Assembly (NCBI GenBank): GCA_016790045.1
Contig: JAEUPW010000139.1
Span: forward strand, 1-64,000
Reading direction: 5' to 3'
DNA: 64,000 nt
From: Candidatus Competibacteraceae bacterium
Lineage (GTDB): Bacteria > Pseudomonadota > Gammaproteobacteria > Competibacterales > Competibacteraceae
Shown: positions 49,928 to 59,220 of the stretch, piece by piece
Layout: each line of letters begins with the position of its first letter
How positions within the stretch are numbered: position 1 is the first letter of the stretch
The notes under the pieces: model-generated
Database searches by the model: none
What the model was told of the DNA's origin: nothing
What the model saw: the letters and a program-made list of their open reading frames with translations, nothing else
Program-made: the position numbers and the translations under genes

Positions 49928-50410
49928 ATGGGTGTTGAAATCGAACGTAAGTTTTTGATTCGCGATGAAAGCTGGCGTTCTCAGGCCGAACGTTCGGTGA
50001 AGATGCGCCAGGGCTATCTGACCAGTGACGCCCGCTGTTCGGTAAGGGTGCGATTGGCCGGGGAACGGGGCTTTCTCAATATCAAAAGCGGCACGCTCGG
50101 CATCCAGCGCAGCGAGTTCGAATATCCGATCCCGGCGGCCGAGGCCGAGGAAATGCTCGATACGCTGTGCGAGCAGCCGCTGCTGGAAAAAACCCGCCAT
50201 TTCGTGCGTCACGGCCAGCACCTTTGGGAAATCGATGAGTTTGCCGGCGACAACGCGGGCTTGATCGTGGCGGAAGTGGAATTGCGCCGGCCCGACGAGG
50301 CGTTCGCGCGGCCGGATTGGCTGGGCGAAGACGTTTCCCACGATATCCGCTATTACAACTCGCAACTGGCCCGGCATCCCTACAGGGCGTGGCGATGTCC
50401 GCGCGGCTGA
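49928..50410 (+). CDS. CYTH-domain triphosphate tunnel metalloenzyme
   Basis: A 160-residue single-domain protein that begins MGVEIERKFLI, the ExExK motif (Glu4, Glu6, Lys8) that binds metal and triphosphate inside the beta-tunnel. VRVRLAGERGFLNIKSG and KTRHFV supply the further basic residues, while WEIDEFAGDN and AEVELRRPDE supply the acidic ones. Small bacterial members of this length hydrolyse inorganic tripolyphosphate, whereas others are class IV adenylate cyclases; length and motif favour the former. AGGAGGGG lies just before ATG 49928. The next gene overlaps by 16 bases, so they form a two-gene unit. Confidence 0.9.
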   Translation: MGVEIERKFLIRDESWRSQAERSVKMRQGYLTSDARCSVRVRLAGERGFLNIKSGTLGIQRSEFEYPIPAAEAEEMLDTLCEQPLLEKTRHFVRHGQHLWEIDEFAGDNAGLIVAEVELRRPDEAFARPDWLGEDVSHDIRYYNSQLARHPYRAWRCPRG

Positions 50411-50880
50411 TCCGGATCGATCTTGCCAGCCAGCGCCTGACTTTGTCGGCGGGCGAGCGCCTGCTGGCGTGCTATCCGGTATCCACCGCCCGCAACGGTC
50501 CCGGCGAGCGGCGCGACAGCGGTTGCACGCCGCGCGGCTGGCACCGGATCCGCCTCAAGATCGGAGCCGGCCTGCCGCTGGGGACCGTTTTTGTCGGCCG
50601 GCGGCCGACCGGCGAGCTTTACAGCCCCGAACTCGCCGCCGCTCACCCGCGCCGGGACTGGATTCTGACCCGGATTTTGTGGCTGACTGGCTTGGAATCC
50701 GGCCGCAACCGGGGCGGCGACTGCGATACCTTGCGCCGGTTTATCTACATCCACGGTTGCCCGGATTCGGAGCCCGTGGGCAAGCCGCTGTCGCACGGCT
50801 GCATCCGCATGCACAATCGGGACTTGCTCGCGCTGTTCGAGCAAGTCGCCGCCGGCGACCGGGTTGTGATCGGCGAATAA
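50395..50880 (+). CDS. L,D-transpeptidase (YkuD) domain protein
   Basis: A 161-residue YkuD-fold protein with the catalytic SHGCIRMHN (Cys136) and the upstream conserved His120 in IYIHGCPD. L,D-transpeptidases cross-link peptidoglycan or attach proteins to it and normally act in the periplasm. Here no signal peptide is found from ATG 50395. An upstream in-frame start (50317) adds only a basic, non-hydrophobic stretch. Members of this short class, often annotated as YkuD proteins, exist in other proteobacteria without a clear export route. AGGG lies seven bases before ATG. It overlaps the CYTH gene by 16 bases, so production is coupled. Confidence 0.88.
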   Translation: MSARLIRIDLASQRLTLSAGERLLACYPVSTARNGPGERRDSGCTPRGWHRIRLKIGAGLPLGTVFVGRRPTGELYSPELAAAHPRRDWILTRILWLTGLESGRNRGGDCDTLRRFIYIHGCPDSEPVGKPLSHGCIRMHNRDLLALFEQVAAGDRVVIGE

Positions 50881-50939
50881 GCGCGAGTCGCGCCCGAAAC
50901 GCGCCGCCCGTCCCGCAACGCGAGTGAGGTCGGCGCGCC

Positions 50940-50965
50940 TTGATGGGCGCGGCAGCGCCCCTCAA
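50940..50965. other. Hairpin covering the hsbA stop codon
   Basis: TTGA-T-GGGCGC, loop GGCA, GCGCCC-C-TCAA: a 10-base-pair stem with one mismatch whose right arm contains the hsbA stop (50964-50962 on the minus strand). No T-run follows. It lies between the convergent transpeptidase and hsbA genes and may shape the 3' end of either message. Confidence 0.4.
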
Positions 50966-51456
50966 TGGCCGTCCAATTTGGCGCGCAGATTTTCGACCAC
51001 ATCCTTGAACGCCTCCTGGTTGTGGGCGTTGAGGTCGCTCAGGGTCTGGTGCGACTCGAACACGATCCGGGTCAGCTCGTCCTTGGAAGGCTCGGTGATC
51101 GCCAATTGCCGCAGCGTTTCCGAAATGGTTTCGCCGCTGTCGCGGATGTCGAAAATTTCGCCGAAGCCCATGGTGTCGAGCACCTGATTCACGTCCGGAT
51201 TGGTCGAGAACAGCGTGGTCTTGCGGCCGAAGCGGCCGCGGCTGAAATTGGCGATTTTCGCCAGCAGCCCCAAGCTGGTGCTGTCGATGGATTGGGTTTC
51301 GGTGAGATCCACCACGATGCCGTCGTGGTCGGCGCGCGCGAACAGCGCATCCAAAAAGTCGCCCAGCGCGCAGCCCATGGTGTAGCGGATGTTGCCGACC
51401 AGCTTGATGAGGTAGGTGGTTCCCTGTTTGGCGTAGAAAGCGGACCCATCGTGCAT
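50962..51456 (-). CDS. hsbA: STAS-domain anti-anti-sigma factor, HsbA-like
   Basis: A 164-residue protein whose first 110 residues form a STAS domain. The phosphorylation site is Ser59 in SIDSTSLGLLAKIANF. The C-terminal 50 residues are a helical extension (ITEPSKDELTRIVFESHQTL) also found in Pseudomonas HsbA. There, HsbA binds the anti-sigma factor FlgM or a diguanylate cyclase depending on whether HsbR has phosphorylated it. The REC-PP2C gene immediately upstream is the HsbR counterpart. The start ATG 51456 is one base past the hsbR stop, so the pair is co-translated. Targets here are unknown, as no flagellar gene is in the window. Confidence 0.85.
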   Translation of the reverse strand: MHDGSAFYAKQGTTYLIKLVGNIRYTMGCALGDFLDALFARADHDGIVVDLTETQSIDSTSLGLLAKIANFSRGRFGRKTTLFSTNPDVNQVLDTMGFGEIFDIRDSGETISETLRQLAITEPSKDELTRIVFESHQTLSDLNAHNQEAFKDVVENLRAKLDGH

Positions 51457-51457
51457 G

Positions 51458-52639
51458 TCAATCTCTCTTTTCCACCAGCAGCAGGGTGATGTCGTCCGGC
51501 AGCGGCCCGGCGTGTTCGAGCCCCAGCGCCTGAAGCAGCTTGTCGATGCTCGGGCCGGTGTCGCGCGCGATTTCCAACAAAAAAGCCTGCTTGTCGCGCA
51601 AGCTGGTTTGCGGCAGCGTTTCCAGAATGCCGTCCGAAATCAATAAGAGCACGAATTCGGGCGGGAGTTGCAGCGACTCGGTTTGATAGCTGGCGAAATC
51701 GAACAGGCCGATCGGCAAGCTTTTTTTGCCGACATACACCGCCCGCTCGCCGTCGAACAGGATCGGAAAGGGAAATTGGCCGCCGCTGCTGTAGCGCAGG
51801 TGGTTGGTGTTCCAATCGACCACGCCGAAGAAAATCGTCAGGTATTTGTCCATGTGGCAACTGAACACTTCCCGGTTCAGCCGGCTCAGCGTTTCGGCGG
51901 GATTCAAGATGCCGCGATCCCGGTTCTGGCGGTGCAATTCCCGATAGCGGCCGATGTAGCTTTTCAGCATGATGGTGACGAAAGCCGAGGAGACGCCGTG
52001 GCCGGACACGTCGGCGATATAAAACCCCAAATGATCGCCGTCGATGGGGAAGTAATCCACGAAGTCGCCGCTCAGGTATTGCGAGGTCAACAGGTGCCGG
52101 CTGAAGCGGTAATTGCGGTAGAGCTTGTTGTTCTCGGGCAGCAATTGAAACTGGATGCGCCGGGCCGCCGCCTCGTCTTCCTGCAACCGCCGCAAGGTCT
52201 GCCGCAACTGCTCGTTGATCGCCTCCAGATGTAGGCGGTGTTCGCGGTTTTCCCGCCGCAGCCGGGCGCGCTCCAGAGCGTGCGCGATGGCGTGCTCCAG
52301 CATCGCCATGTCTTCGATCGGTTTGGTGACGTAATCCCAGGCGCCCAGCTTGAGCGCTTGAATGGCGTCGCTCATGCCGCCCAGGCCAGACACCACCAAA
52401 ATCGGCAAATCGGGATAGTCGCGGGTGACGGCCGCCAGGACGTGCAAGCCGTCCATGCCGGGCAGGCGCAGATCGCACAACACCAGATCGGGCTGCTCCT
52501 GGCGGATCAGATCGAGGCCGGTCTGACCGTCGAGCGCCTGGAGGACCTCAAAGCCGCTGTCTTCCAGAAAAGCGGTGAGCACTTCGAGCAGCAGTTGCTC
52601 GTCGTCGATCATCAGGATGCGGGTGGATCGCTCGCTCAC
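51458..52639 (-). CDS. hsbR: REC-PP2C phosphatase response regulator, HsbR-like
   Basis: A 393-residue regulator. Residues 1-125 are a receiver with phospho-acceptor Asp56 (LVLCDLRLPGMDG) and Lys near 106 (VTKPIED). A coiled linker (about 130-170) leads to a PP2C/SpoIIE phosphatase with SGDFVDYF, DVSGHGVSSA and SDGILE. It should dephosphorylate the STAS protein encoded next. In Pseudomonas, HsbR acts as kinase or phosphatase according to phosphorylation through HptB. No separate HATPase kinase domain is visible in this protein. GTG 52639 overlaps the stop of the preceding REC gene (GTGA). The set REC-PP2C, STAS and Hpt is a partner-switching pathway. Confidence 0.9.
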   Translation of the reverse strand: MSERSTRILMIDDEQLLLEVLTAFLEDSGFEVLQALDGQTGLDLIRQEQPDLVLCDLRLPGMDGLHVLAAVTRDYPDLPILVVSGLGGMSDAIQALKLGAWDYVTKPIEDMAMLEHAIAHALERARLRRENREHRLHLEAINEQLRQTLRRLQEDEAAARRIQFQLLPENNKLYRNYRFSRHLLTSQYLSGDFVDYFPIDGDHLGFYIADVSGHGVSSAFVTIMLKSYIGRYRELHRQNRDRGILNPAETLSRLNREVFSCHMDKYLTIFFGVVDWNTNHLRYSSGGQFPFPILFDGERAVYVGKKSLPIGLFDFASYQTESLQLPPEFVLLLISDGILETLPQTSLRDKQAFLLEIARDTGPSIDKLLQALGLEHAGPLPDDITLLLVEKRD

Positions 52640-53025
52640 GGGCGCACCTCGCGCGCCGCCGCCAACGCGCGCACCGCCGCCGCCAGCGGCGCCATGTCCT
52701 CAAGCGGTTTGCGGTAAACCCGGCTGTCGTCGAGACCCATGGCGCGTAAATCCTCGGGCAGGCTGTAACTGGAAGAACCGGTGTGAATCAGAAAGTCCAT
52801 CTCGGGATACAAGTCATGAAGGATGCGGATGGCGGTATTGCCGTCCATGTCCGGCAAGCGCATGTCCATGACGCACACCGGGCAGCGCGCGCCGCCGCGC
52901 AGCCAAGAAAGGGCGAGGGTCGCGGATTCGAACGCGGCCACGCCCATGCCTTCGTCTTCCAAATAGGCTTTCAAGTTTTCCCTGATCATTTCCTCGTCGT
53001 CGACGATCAAGACCCAGCCGGTCAT
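52636..53025 (-). CDS. Single-domain response regulator
   Basis: A 129-residue free-standing receiver: acidic pocket Asp9/Asp10, phospho-acceptor Asp54 in VMDMRLPDMDG, Thr/Ser at HTGSSS, and Lys in YRKPLED. With no output domain it must act by protein contact. It lies between the histidine kinase and HsbR genes with 4-base overlaps on both sides (ATGA at 53022-53025 and GTGA at 52636-52639), so equal expression is expected. It may accept phosphate from the kinase and compete with, or pass it through, the Hpt protein. Confidence 0.92.
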   Translation of the reverse strand: MTGWVLIVDDEEMIRENLKAYLEDEGMGVAAFESATLALSWLRGGARCPVCVMDMRLPDMDGNTAIRILHDLYPEMDFLIHTGSSSYSLPEDLRAMGLDDSRVYRKPLEDMAPLAAAVRALAAAREVRP

Positions 53026-55298
53026 GACAGCTTCTCCCGAACCAAAGGCAGACGGATGCTGAAACAGGTCCCCTGCCCCGGCTTGGAAGCCACCGACAGC
53101 CGACCGTTATGCTGCTCGGTGACGATGAAATAAGACACTGACAATCCCAGACCGGTGCCGACGCCGACATCTTTGGTGGTGAAGAATGGCTCGAAGATGC
53201 GTTTGAGGGTTTTTTCCTCCATGCCGGGGCCGTTGTCAATCACTTCCAGCACGGCGTAGCCCGGTTCGCGCGCGGTGCGCAAGACGATCCGGGGCACGGG
53301 CGTCTCCGCCTCGGCCATGGCTTGGGCCGCATTCTTGAGCAAATTCAGCAGCACCTGCTCGATTTCGGTCTTGTCGCAATACACCGCCCGCAACGCGGGA
53401 TCGTAAGCGCGCTCGATGCTGATGCGCTTGAAATCGTACTTCTTTTTCAAATCGTAGTCGCTGGCCGCCAGCCGCAGCACGGTTTCCATCATGTCCTCGA
53501 CATCGACCAGGGCGAACAGCGCCTCGCTGCGCCGGCTGAACGACAGCATATCGGCGACGATTTTGGCGGCGCGCACCCCGGCTTCGCGGATGCCTTCCAG
53601 CAACCGTAACACGCCGCGCTCTTGCAGGTAACGGTTAAGCTGGGTCAAATCGACGCCCAAGGCTTTGGCCGCCGCGTGATTCTGCGCCAGCCCCGGCCCG
53701 ATGCGTCGCAGGATATTTTGGCTGCCTTGCAGGATCGCGCCGAGCGGATTGTTGATTTCGTGGGCCATGCCGGCCGCCAGTCCCCCGACCGAAAGCATTT
53801 TTTCGGTCTGCACCATCATCGATTCGATGCGGACCCGCGCGGTGACGTCGTCGATGCGGATCACCGCCCCGCTGACGTGATCGGCCATCAGCGGATAGAC
53901 CATGACATCGGCGTAATGCAGTTCGCCCTCGACTTCGAACGTCATCCGGGGAGTTTTGATCGGGCACCCTTGGCGGATCGCCTGTTGCACCTGTTCGAAC
54001 TGCCCTTCCAACTGCGGGAACACGTCGCCGAAGAACCGGCCTTGCGCCATTTCCCACGAGATGCCGCCGGTCTGTTCGGCCGGTTGGTTCAGCACCGTGA
54101 TGTAGCCCCACGGATCGACCCCGATCAGCACCGAGGGCATCGAGTCGATAATATTTTTCAGATACAGCCGCATCCGGGCGACTTCCTCCTTGGCCTGCTT
54201 TTGCTCGGTGATGTCGATCGCCACGCTCAGCACCGCCGCCCCGTTCGCGCCGGGCTCGCTGAAGGGAATTTTCATAGTTTGCAGGGTGCGGACGCGGCCG
54301 GCGTGGTCGGTGAACACTTCTTCGGGAATGAGCCTGGATTCCCAGTCGCCGATCACCGCCAGATCGTCGGCCAGGCGCTGTTCGATTTCTTCCGGCACGC
54401 CGTGGCTGAGCGGGTAGGACGGATCGACCAAAGCCTCGATCGTGGTCCCGTAAGCGGCGGCGGTCGCCCGGTTGGCCAACAGGAAATGGCCGCGCCGGTC
54501 GCGGGCGAAGATCATGTGCGGCACCAAATCGATGATGCGGCGCAGGCGCAGCTCGCTTTGGTACAGCGCCTCCTCCGCCTTGGCTTGCTCGGTGATGTCG
54601 GTGCCGGTGCCGCGATAGCCGCGAAACCGGCCCCGCTCGTCGTGGACGGGCTTGCCGCTGACTTTCAGATAGCGCCCGGTAGACTGGCCCCCGATCAGCA
54701 AGGTCTGGTAGATGAAATCGCGAAACGGCAGATGGCCTTCCAGGGTTTCGCGATGTTTGCGCCACTTTTGGGGATTGGCGCCGAAATCGACGCCCGCCAG
54801 TTCCCAGCGGGTCAGACCCAGCACGCTTCGGGTGTCGATGCCGGTCAGGGCCTCAAACCGCTCGGACAGATAGGTGAAACGCAGATGTTCGTCCATCTCC
54901 CAAATCCAGTCGCTGGCCGCTTCGGTCACGTCGCGAAACCGCGCCTCGCTTTCGCGTAGCGCCTCCTCGACCCGCTGGCGTTCGTTGAGTTCCCGCTGCA
55001 ATTGCCGGCTTCGGTGCAGCGCCTCCTGACGCTGGAGCCAGCACCAGAACAGCGCCACGACCACGAGCAAGATCAAAGGGATCAGCACCAGCACCGTGTA
55101 ATTGACTTTTTCCGCCGGCCCGCGTACCAGATAATCCCAGCCGAACACGTCGCTCCCGGCGCGGGCGACCCTCATCTCGGCCAACAGCAGCGGGGAGACG
55201 ATCGACGCTTTGAAGCGAATGCCGCGCCCGAGCGCCGAAACCGGGGACCACCGGCGAGGTGGCGGGCGCGGGGAACGCGGGCGGCGGAGCATGAACAT
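53022..55298 (-). CDS. PAS-domain sensor histidine kinase
   Basis: A 758-residue membrane-anchored kinase. One clear membrane helix (about 68-88) follows a short N-terminal part. Then come a coiled segment, three PAS domains (about 110-235, 240-365, 370-485), a HisKA domain with phospho-accepting His513 in [13 protein letters not shown], and a HATPase with [18 protein letters not shown] and [10 protein letters not shown]. It is not a hybrid: no receiver or Hpt is attached, but a separate receiver gene overlaps its stop (ATGA). It is the first gene of the kinase-REC-hsbR-hsbA set and divergent from nagZ. The signal is unknown. ATG 55292 is an alternative start. The N-terminal 60 residues are Arg-rich and may be over-called. 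Confidence 0.9.
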   Translation of the reverse strand: MFMLRRPRSPRPPPRRWSPVSALGRGIRFKASIVSPLLLAEMRVARAGSDVFGWDYLVRGPAEKVNYTVLVLIPLILLVVVALFWCWLQRQEALHRSRQLQRELNERQRVEEALRESEARFRDVTEAASDWIWEMDEHLRFTYLSERFEALTGIDTRSVLGLTRWELAGVDFGANPQKWRKHRETLEGHLPFRDFIYQTLLIGGQSTGRYLKVSGKPVHDERGRFRGYRGTGTDITEQAKAEEALYQSELRLRRIIDLVPHMIFARDRRGHFLLANRATAAAYGTTIEALVDPSYPLSHGVPEEIEQRLADDLAVIGDWESRLIPEEVFTDHAGRVRTLQTMKIPFSEPGANGAAVLSVAIDITEQKQAKEEVARMRLYLKNIIDSMPSVLIGVDPWGYITVLNQPAEQTGGISWEMAQGRFFGDVFPQLEGQFEQVQQAIRQGCPIKTPRMTFEVEGELHYADVMVYPLMADHVSGAVIRIDDVTARVRIESMMVQTEKMLSVGGLAAGMAHEINNPLGAILQGSQNILRRIGPGLAQNHAAAKALGVDLTQLNRYLQERGVLRLLEGIREAGVRAAKIVADMLSFSRRSEALFALVDVEDMMETVLRLAASDYDLKKKYDFKRISIERAYDPALRAVYCDKTEIEQVLLNLLKNAAQAMAEAETPVPRIVLRTAREPGYAVLEVIDNGPGMEEKTLKRIFEPFFTTKDVGVGTGLGLSVSYFIVTEQHNGRLSVASKPGQGTCFSIRLPLVREKLS

Positions 55299-55372
55299 GG
55301 TCGCTGGCCATCGGTCGATAAAGCGCTATCATAGAACTGTTTTCCGCCAAGAGCAGAGATGGGGCGCAAACG

Positions 55373-56419
55373 ATGGCTTTAGGACCGCTGATGCTGGGGC
55401 TGGAAGGGCTGGAATTGACCGCCGAGGAGCGGGCGCTGCTGCGCCACCCGCTGGTGGGCGGCGTCATCTTGTTCGGCCGGAACTACCGCTCGCCCGAACA
55501 AGTCGCGGCCTTGACCGATGCCATCCACGCCTTGCGCCAGCCGCGCCTGCTGGTGGCGGTGGACCACGAAGGCGGTCGGGTCCAGCGCTTTCGCGACGGC
55601 TTCACCCGCCTGCCGGCGGTGCGCTGCCTCGGCGAGCTCTACGACCGCGACCGGATGCGCGCCAAGCAACTGGCGCGGGTGAGCGGCTGGCTGATGGCCG
55701 CCGAACTGCGCGCGGTCGGAGTGGATTTCAGTTTCGCGCCGGTGCTCGATCTCGATCACGGGGTCAGCGGCATCATCGGCGACCGGGCGTTTCACCGCGA
55801 CCCCGAAGCGGTGGCCGATCTGGCTCACGCCTACGTCAGCGGCATGCAAAAAGCCGGCATGGAAGGCGTGGGCAAACATTTTCCCGGCCACGGCGGCATC
55901 GCGGCCGACTCGCATCTGGAATTGCCGGTGGACCCGCGCTCCTACGAGGAACTGGCCGACACCGACCTGCTGGCGTTCGAGCGGATGATCCATTACGGTC
56001 TGGCCGCCCTGATGCCGGCGCACGTGCTTTACCCGCAGGTGGACGACCGTCCGGCCGGTTTTTCGGCGCGCTGGCTGCAACGGATCCTGCGCCGCGATCT
56101 GGAGTTTCAGGGCGTGATTTTCAGCGACGATCTCGACATGGCCGGAGCGGGCGAAGCCGGCCCGCCGCCGGAGCGGGCGCGCGCGGCGCTGGCGGCCGGC
56201 TGCGACATGATCCTGGTGTGCAACGACCGCGCCGCCGCCATCGCGATTCTCGACAATCTGCATCACACCCTGGAGCCGGTCAGCCAGTTGCGGCTGATCC
56301 GCCTGCACGGGCGCGGCCGCCTCAGCGTGGAGCGCCTGCGCCGCGCGCCGAACTGGCAGCGGGCGGTTTCCCTGGTGCGCGACCACGACGCTTCGCCTCT
56401 GCTGGAGATGGATATTTGA
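55373..56419 (+). CDS. nagZ: Beta-N-acetylglucosaminidase NagZ
   Basis: NagZ is the cytoplasmic GH3 enzyme that removes N-acetylglucosamine from recycled muropeptides. At 348 residues it is the single-domain form. The catalytic loop [20 protein letters not shown] (starting about 168) carries the Asp/His acid-base pair. [10 protein letters not shown] near 250 supplies the nucleophile Asp. [13 protein letters not shown] is also diagnostic. nagZ is followed by a phosphoribosyltransferase and mtnP, an order also seen in Pseudomonas. No ampG or ampD is in the window. The start ATG 55373 is 74 bases from the divergent kinase. Confidence 0.97.
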   Translation: MALGPLMLGLEGLELTAEERALLRHPLVGGVILFGRNYRSPEQVAALTDAIHALRQPRLLVAVDHEGGRVQRFRDGFTRLPAVRCLGELYDRDRMRAKQLARVSGWLMAAELRAVGVDFSFAPVLDLDHGVSGIIGDRAFHRDPEAVADLAHAYVSGMQKAGMEGVGKHFPGHGGIAADSHLELPVDPRSYEELADTDLLAFERMIHYGLAALMPAHVLYPQVDDRPAGFSARWLQRILRRDLEFQGVIFSDDLDMAGAGEAGPPPERARAALAAGCDMILVCNDRAAAIAILDNLHHTLEPVSQLRLIRLHGRGRLSVERLRRAPNWQRAVSLVRDHDASPLLEMDI

Positions 56420-56473
56420 GCGCGCCCCGCCCGACTCTCGCCGGGGTTCGCTGACGGCGAGCCTGGAGCCCCC

Positions 56474-57028
56474 ATGTCCGGCATCACTCCCGAACAGGCG
56501 CTGGCCGCGCTGGCGAAAGCTGAATTGCTGCATTCGGCCGAACGGATCGAACGCGCGCTCGACCGGCTGGGCGAGGCCATCGCCCGCGAGCTGGAACGGC
56601 GCGACCCGCTGGTGCTGGTGGTGATGAACGGCGCGCTGGTGGCGGCCGCAGGGCTGCTGGCGCGGCTGCGGTTTCCGTTGCGGGTCGGCTATTTGCACGC
56701 CACCCGCTATCGCGGCGGCACGCGCGGCGGGGCCATCGACTGGATCGCGCCGCCCCGGCCGGACGTGAGCGGGCAAACCGTTCTGGTGGTGGACGACATT
56801 TTCGACGAGGGCGACACCCTCAAAGCGATCGTCGACGAACTGCGGCGACTGGGCGCGACGGCGGTTTACAGCGCGGTGCTGGCCGATAAACGGCACGACC
56901 GCAAAGCGCCCGATGCGACCGTCGATTTCGTCGGTCTGGAGGTCCCCGACCGTTATGTGTTCGGCTATGGCATGGACTATCACGACTACTGGCGCAACTT
57001 GCCCGCCATTTACGCCGTGGGCGGATGA
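56474..57028 (+). CDS. Hypoxanthine-guanine phosphoribosyltransferase
   Basis: A 184-residue type I phosphoribosyltransferase. The PRPP loop VLVVDDIFDEGDTL is at 103-116, the PPi loop region is VVMNGALVAA at 49-58, and VDFVGLEVPDRYVFGYGMDY is the nucleobase-binding end. It salvages hypoxanthine or guanine to IMP or GMP. The next gene, mtnP, releases hypoxanthine from methylthioinosine, so the two would act in sequence. It lies 54 bases after nagZ and about 66 before mtnP on the same strand, consistent with one operon. Confidence 0.92.
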   Translation: MSGITPEQALAALAKAELLHSAERIERALDRLGEAIARELERRDPLVLVVMNGALVAAAGLLARLRFPLRVGYLHATRYRGGTRGGAIDWIAPPRPDVSGQTVLVVDDIFDEGDTLKAIVDELRRLGATAVYSAVLADKRHDRKAPDATVDFVGLEVPDRYVFGYGMDYHDYWRNLPAIYAVGG

Positions 57029-57841
<813 letters not shown>

Positions 57842-57956
57842 GCGCCGCAGCGGAGCCGCGGCGTCCGCGCCACTGTTGGCGCGACCTTCTTCGGGCGGAA
57901 AGAGCCGGCGCGAGTGCCGGCAAAATCGCTAACAATGACGGGAAACGATTCAAGCA

Positions 57957-58520
57957 ATGAATGAAAATATACTGTTTTTAAAGGAATTTATTAAAAATCC
58001 GGGCCAAGTGTCTTCGATTGTCCCCAGTTCGCGCTTCCTGGAGCAGCGCATCGTCAAACTGGCGGCCATGCGCTCGGCGAAAACCGTGGTGGAATTGGGG
58101 GCCGGGGTCGGTGGGACCACCCAGGCGTTTCTGGACGCGCTGCCGCCCGAGGCCAAGCTGCTGAGCATCGAGATCAACCCGAAGTTCTGCACTTTGCTCC
58201 GCCGCATCCAGGACCCCCGCCTGATCGTCCATTGCGGCGGCGCTCAGGAGCTGCAGGAAACGATGGCGCTGTACGGCCTGCCCGCGCCCGAGGCGGTGGT
58301 GTCGGGGATTCCGTTTTCCAAGATCGAGCCGGATACCGGTTCGAGCATCATCAAGGCCGTCGCCTCGGCGCTGGCGGTCGGCGGGCGTTTCGTCGCCTAC
58401 CAAGTCAGCGGCCGGGTGGCGGAGCTGGCTCGTCCGCTGCTGGGGCCGGGCCGGTTCGGGATGGAACTGCTGAACATCCCCCCGTTGCGGGTCTACCAGT
58501 GGGAAAAAGCCGCCGCTTGA
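57957..58520 (+). CDS. Phospholipid N-methyltransferase-like protein
   Basis: A 187-residue class I SAM methyltransferase related to rRNA adenine dimethylases and PmtA-type phospholipid methyltransferases. It starts ILFLKEFIKNPGQVSSIVPS, a membrane-associating helix seen in PmtA. The SAM loop is TVVELGAGVGGTTQAF at 43-58, followed by LLSIEINPKF. The substrate-side motif VVSGIPFSKI replaces the NPPY-type motif of nucleic acid methylases. It may methylate phosphatidylethanolamine, made by Psd (28353-29252), toward phosphatidylcholine. No direct evidence separates one, two or three methylations. It lies 115 bases after mtnP with an AT-rich start region. The stop is embedded in a 10-base tandem repeat. 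Confidence 0.8.
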   Translation: MNENILFLKEFIKNPGQVSSIVPSSRFLEQRIVKLAAMRSAKTVVELGAGVGGTTQAFLDALPPEAKLLSIEINPKFCTLLRRIQDPRLIVHCGGAQELQETMALYGLPAPEAVVSGIPFSKIEPDTGSSIIKAVASALAVGGRFVAYQVSGRVAELARPLLGPGRFGMELLNIPPLRVYQWEKAAA

Positions 58521-58550
58521 TCTTGCTTGATCTTGCTTGATCTTGCTTGA
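58515..58550. repeat. Three-copy 10-base tandem repeat
   Basis: GCTTGATCTT is repeated three times and followed by GCTTGA (58515-58550). The repeat starts over the stop codon of the methyltransferase gene. The unit equals about one helical turn, so copies face the same side of DNA. It is perfect, suggesting recent slippage. No function is evident. Confidence 0.85.
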
Positions 58551-58656
58551 GGCGAGAAAGAGCCATCCGGCGAGACCGGGCCTCCAGCCTCGCGAGAGGG
58601 TTGATCGGGACGGAAACCTGTGATGACCCGCGCGTTTTTAGGCCGCGCCCGACCGA

Positions 58657-59220
58657 TCAGGCAGCGCGAAACTGCCGCCCGCTGCGCAAATCCCGAATCG
58701 CGGTCGGCTTGGCCGCGCCGCCGGTCGGGCCGGCGAGCACGTAATCGAGCGCGCGCCCCAGTTGGCGGCGCACCGCCAGCGCGGTGCGGGCCGGAGGGCG
58801 GCCGCTCAAATTGGCGCTGGTGGACACCAGCGGATGGCCGCAAGCCCGACACAGCGCCGCCGCCAGCGGGTGCGCGGTCACCCGCACCGCCAGCGAATCG
58901 TGGCGGCCGCGCAACCAGCGCGGCGTCGCGGCCCGAGCCGGAATCAACCACGTGTGAGGGCCGGGCCAAGTCGCGTTCAACCGGGCGTGATCCGAAGGCG
59001 TCAGCGCGCGCAGAAAGGGTTCGAGTTGCGCGAAATCGGCGGCGATCAAAATCAGGCCCTTGTGCGCGGATCGCCGCTTGAGCGCCAGCAAGCGCTCCAC
59101 GGCTCGCCCGTCGAGCGGATCGCAACCCAGGCCGAACACGGCTTCGGTGGGATAGGCGATCAGGCCGCCGGCCCGAACCGCGCGGGCGGCGGCCCGCAGG
59201 CGCAGTTCGCTCACCTTCAA
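58657..59220 (-). CDS. tsaC: Threonylcarbamoyl-AMP synthase TsaC
   Basis: TsaC (YrdC) makes threonylcarbamoyl-AMP from threonine, bicarbonate and ATP for the t6A37 modification of ANN-reading tRNAs. The 187-residue single-domain form has AYPTEAVFGLGCDP, LKRRSAHKGLILI with the conserved Lys/Arg, TWPGPHTWLIPA, and PLVSTSANLSGRPP. The Sua5 C-terminal domain is absent, as in E. coli. The start ATG 59220 overlaps the topA stop (ATGA), so TsaC is made by reinitiation after topA. It is the last gene of the lysM-dprA-smg-topA-tsaC series. Confidence 0.96.
   Translation of the reverse strand: MKVSELRLRAAARAVRAGGLIAYPTEAVFGLGCDPLDGRAVERLLALKRRSAHKGLILIAADFAQLEPFLRALTPSDHARLNATWPGPHTWLIPARAATPRWLRGRHDSLAVRVTAHPLAAALCRACGHPLVSTSANLSGRPPARTALAVRRQLGRALDYVLAGPTGGAAKPTAIRDLRSGRQFRAA

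Noticed and set aside
58515-58550. Tandem repeat considered as a CRISPR or attachment site
   Set aside because: The unit is only 10 bases with no spacers, no integrase and no tRNA nearby.
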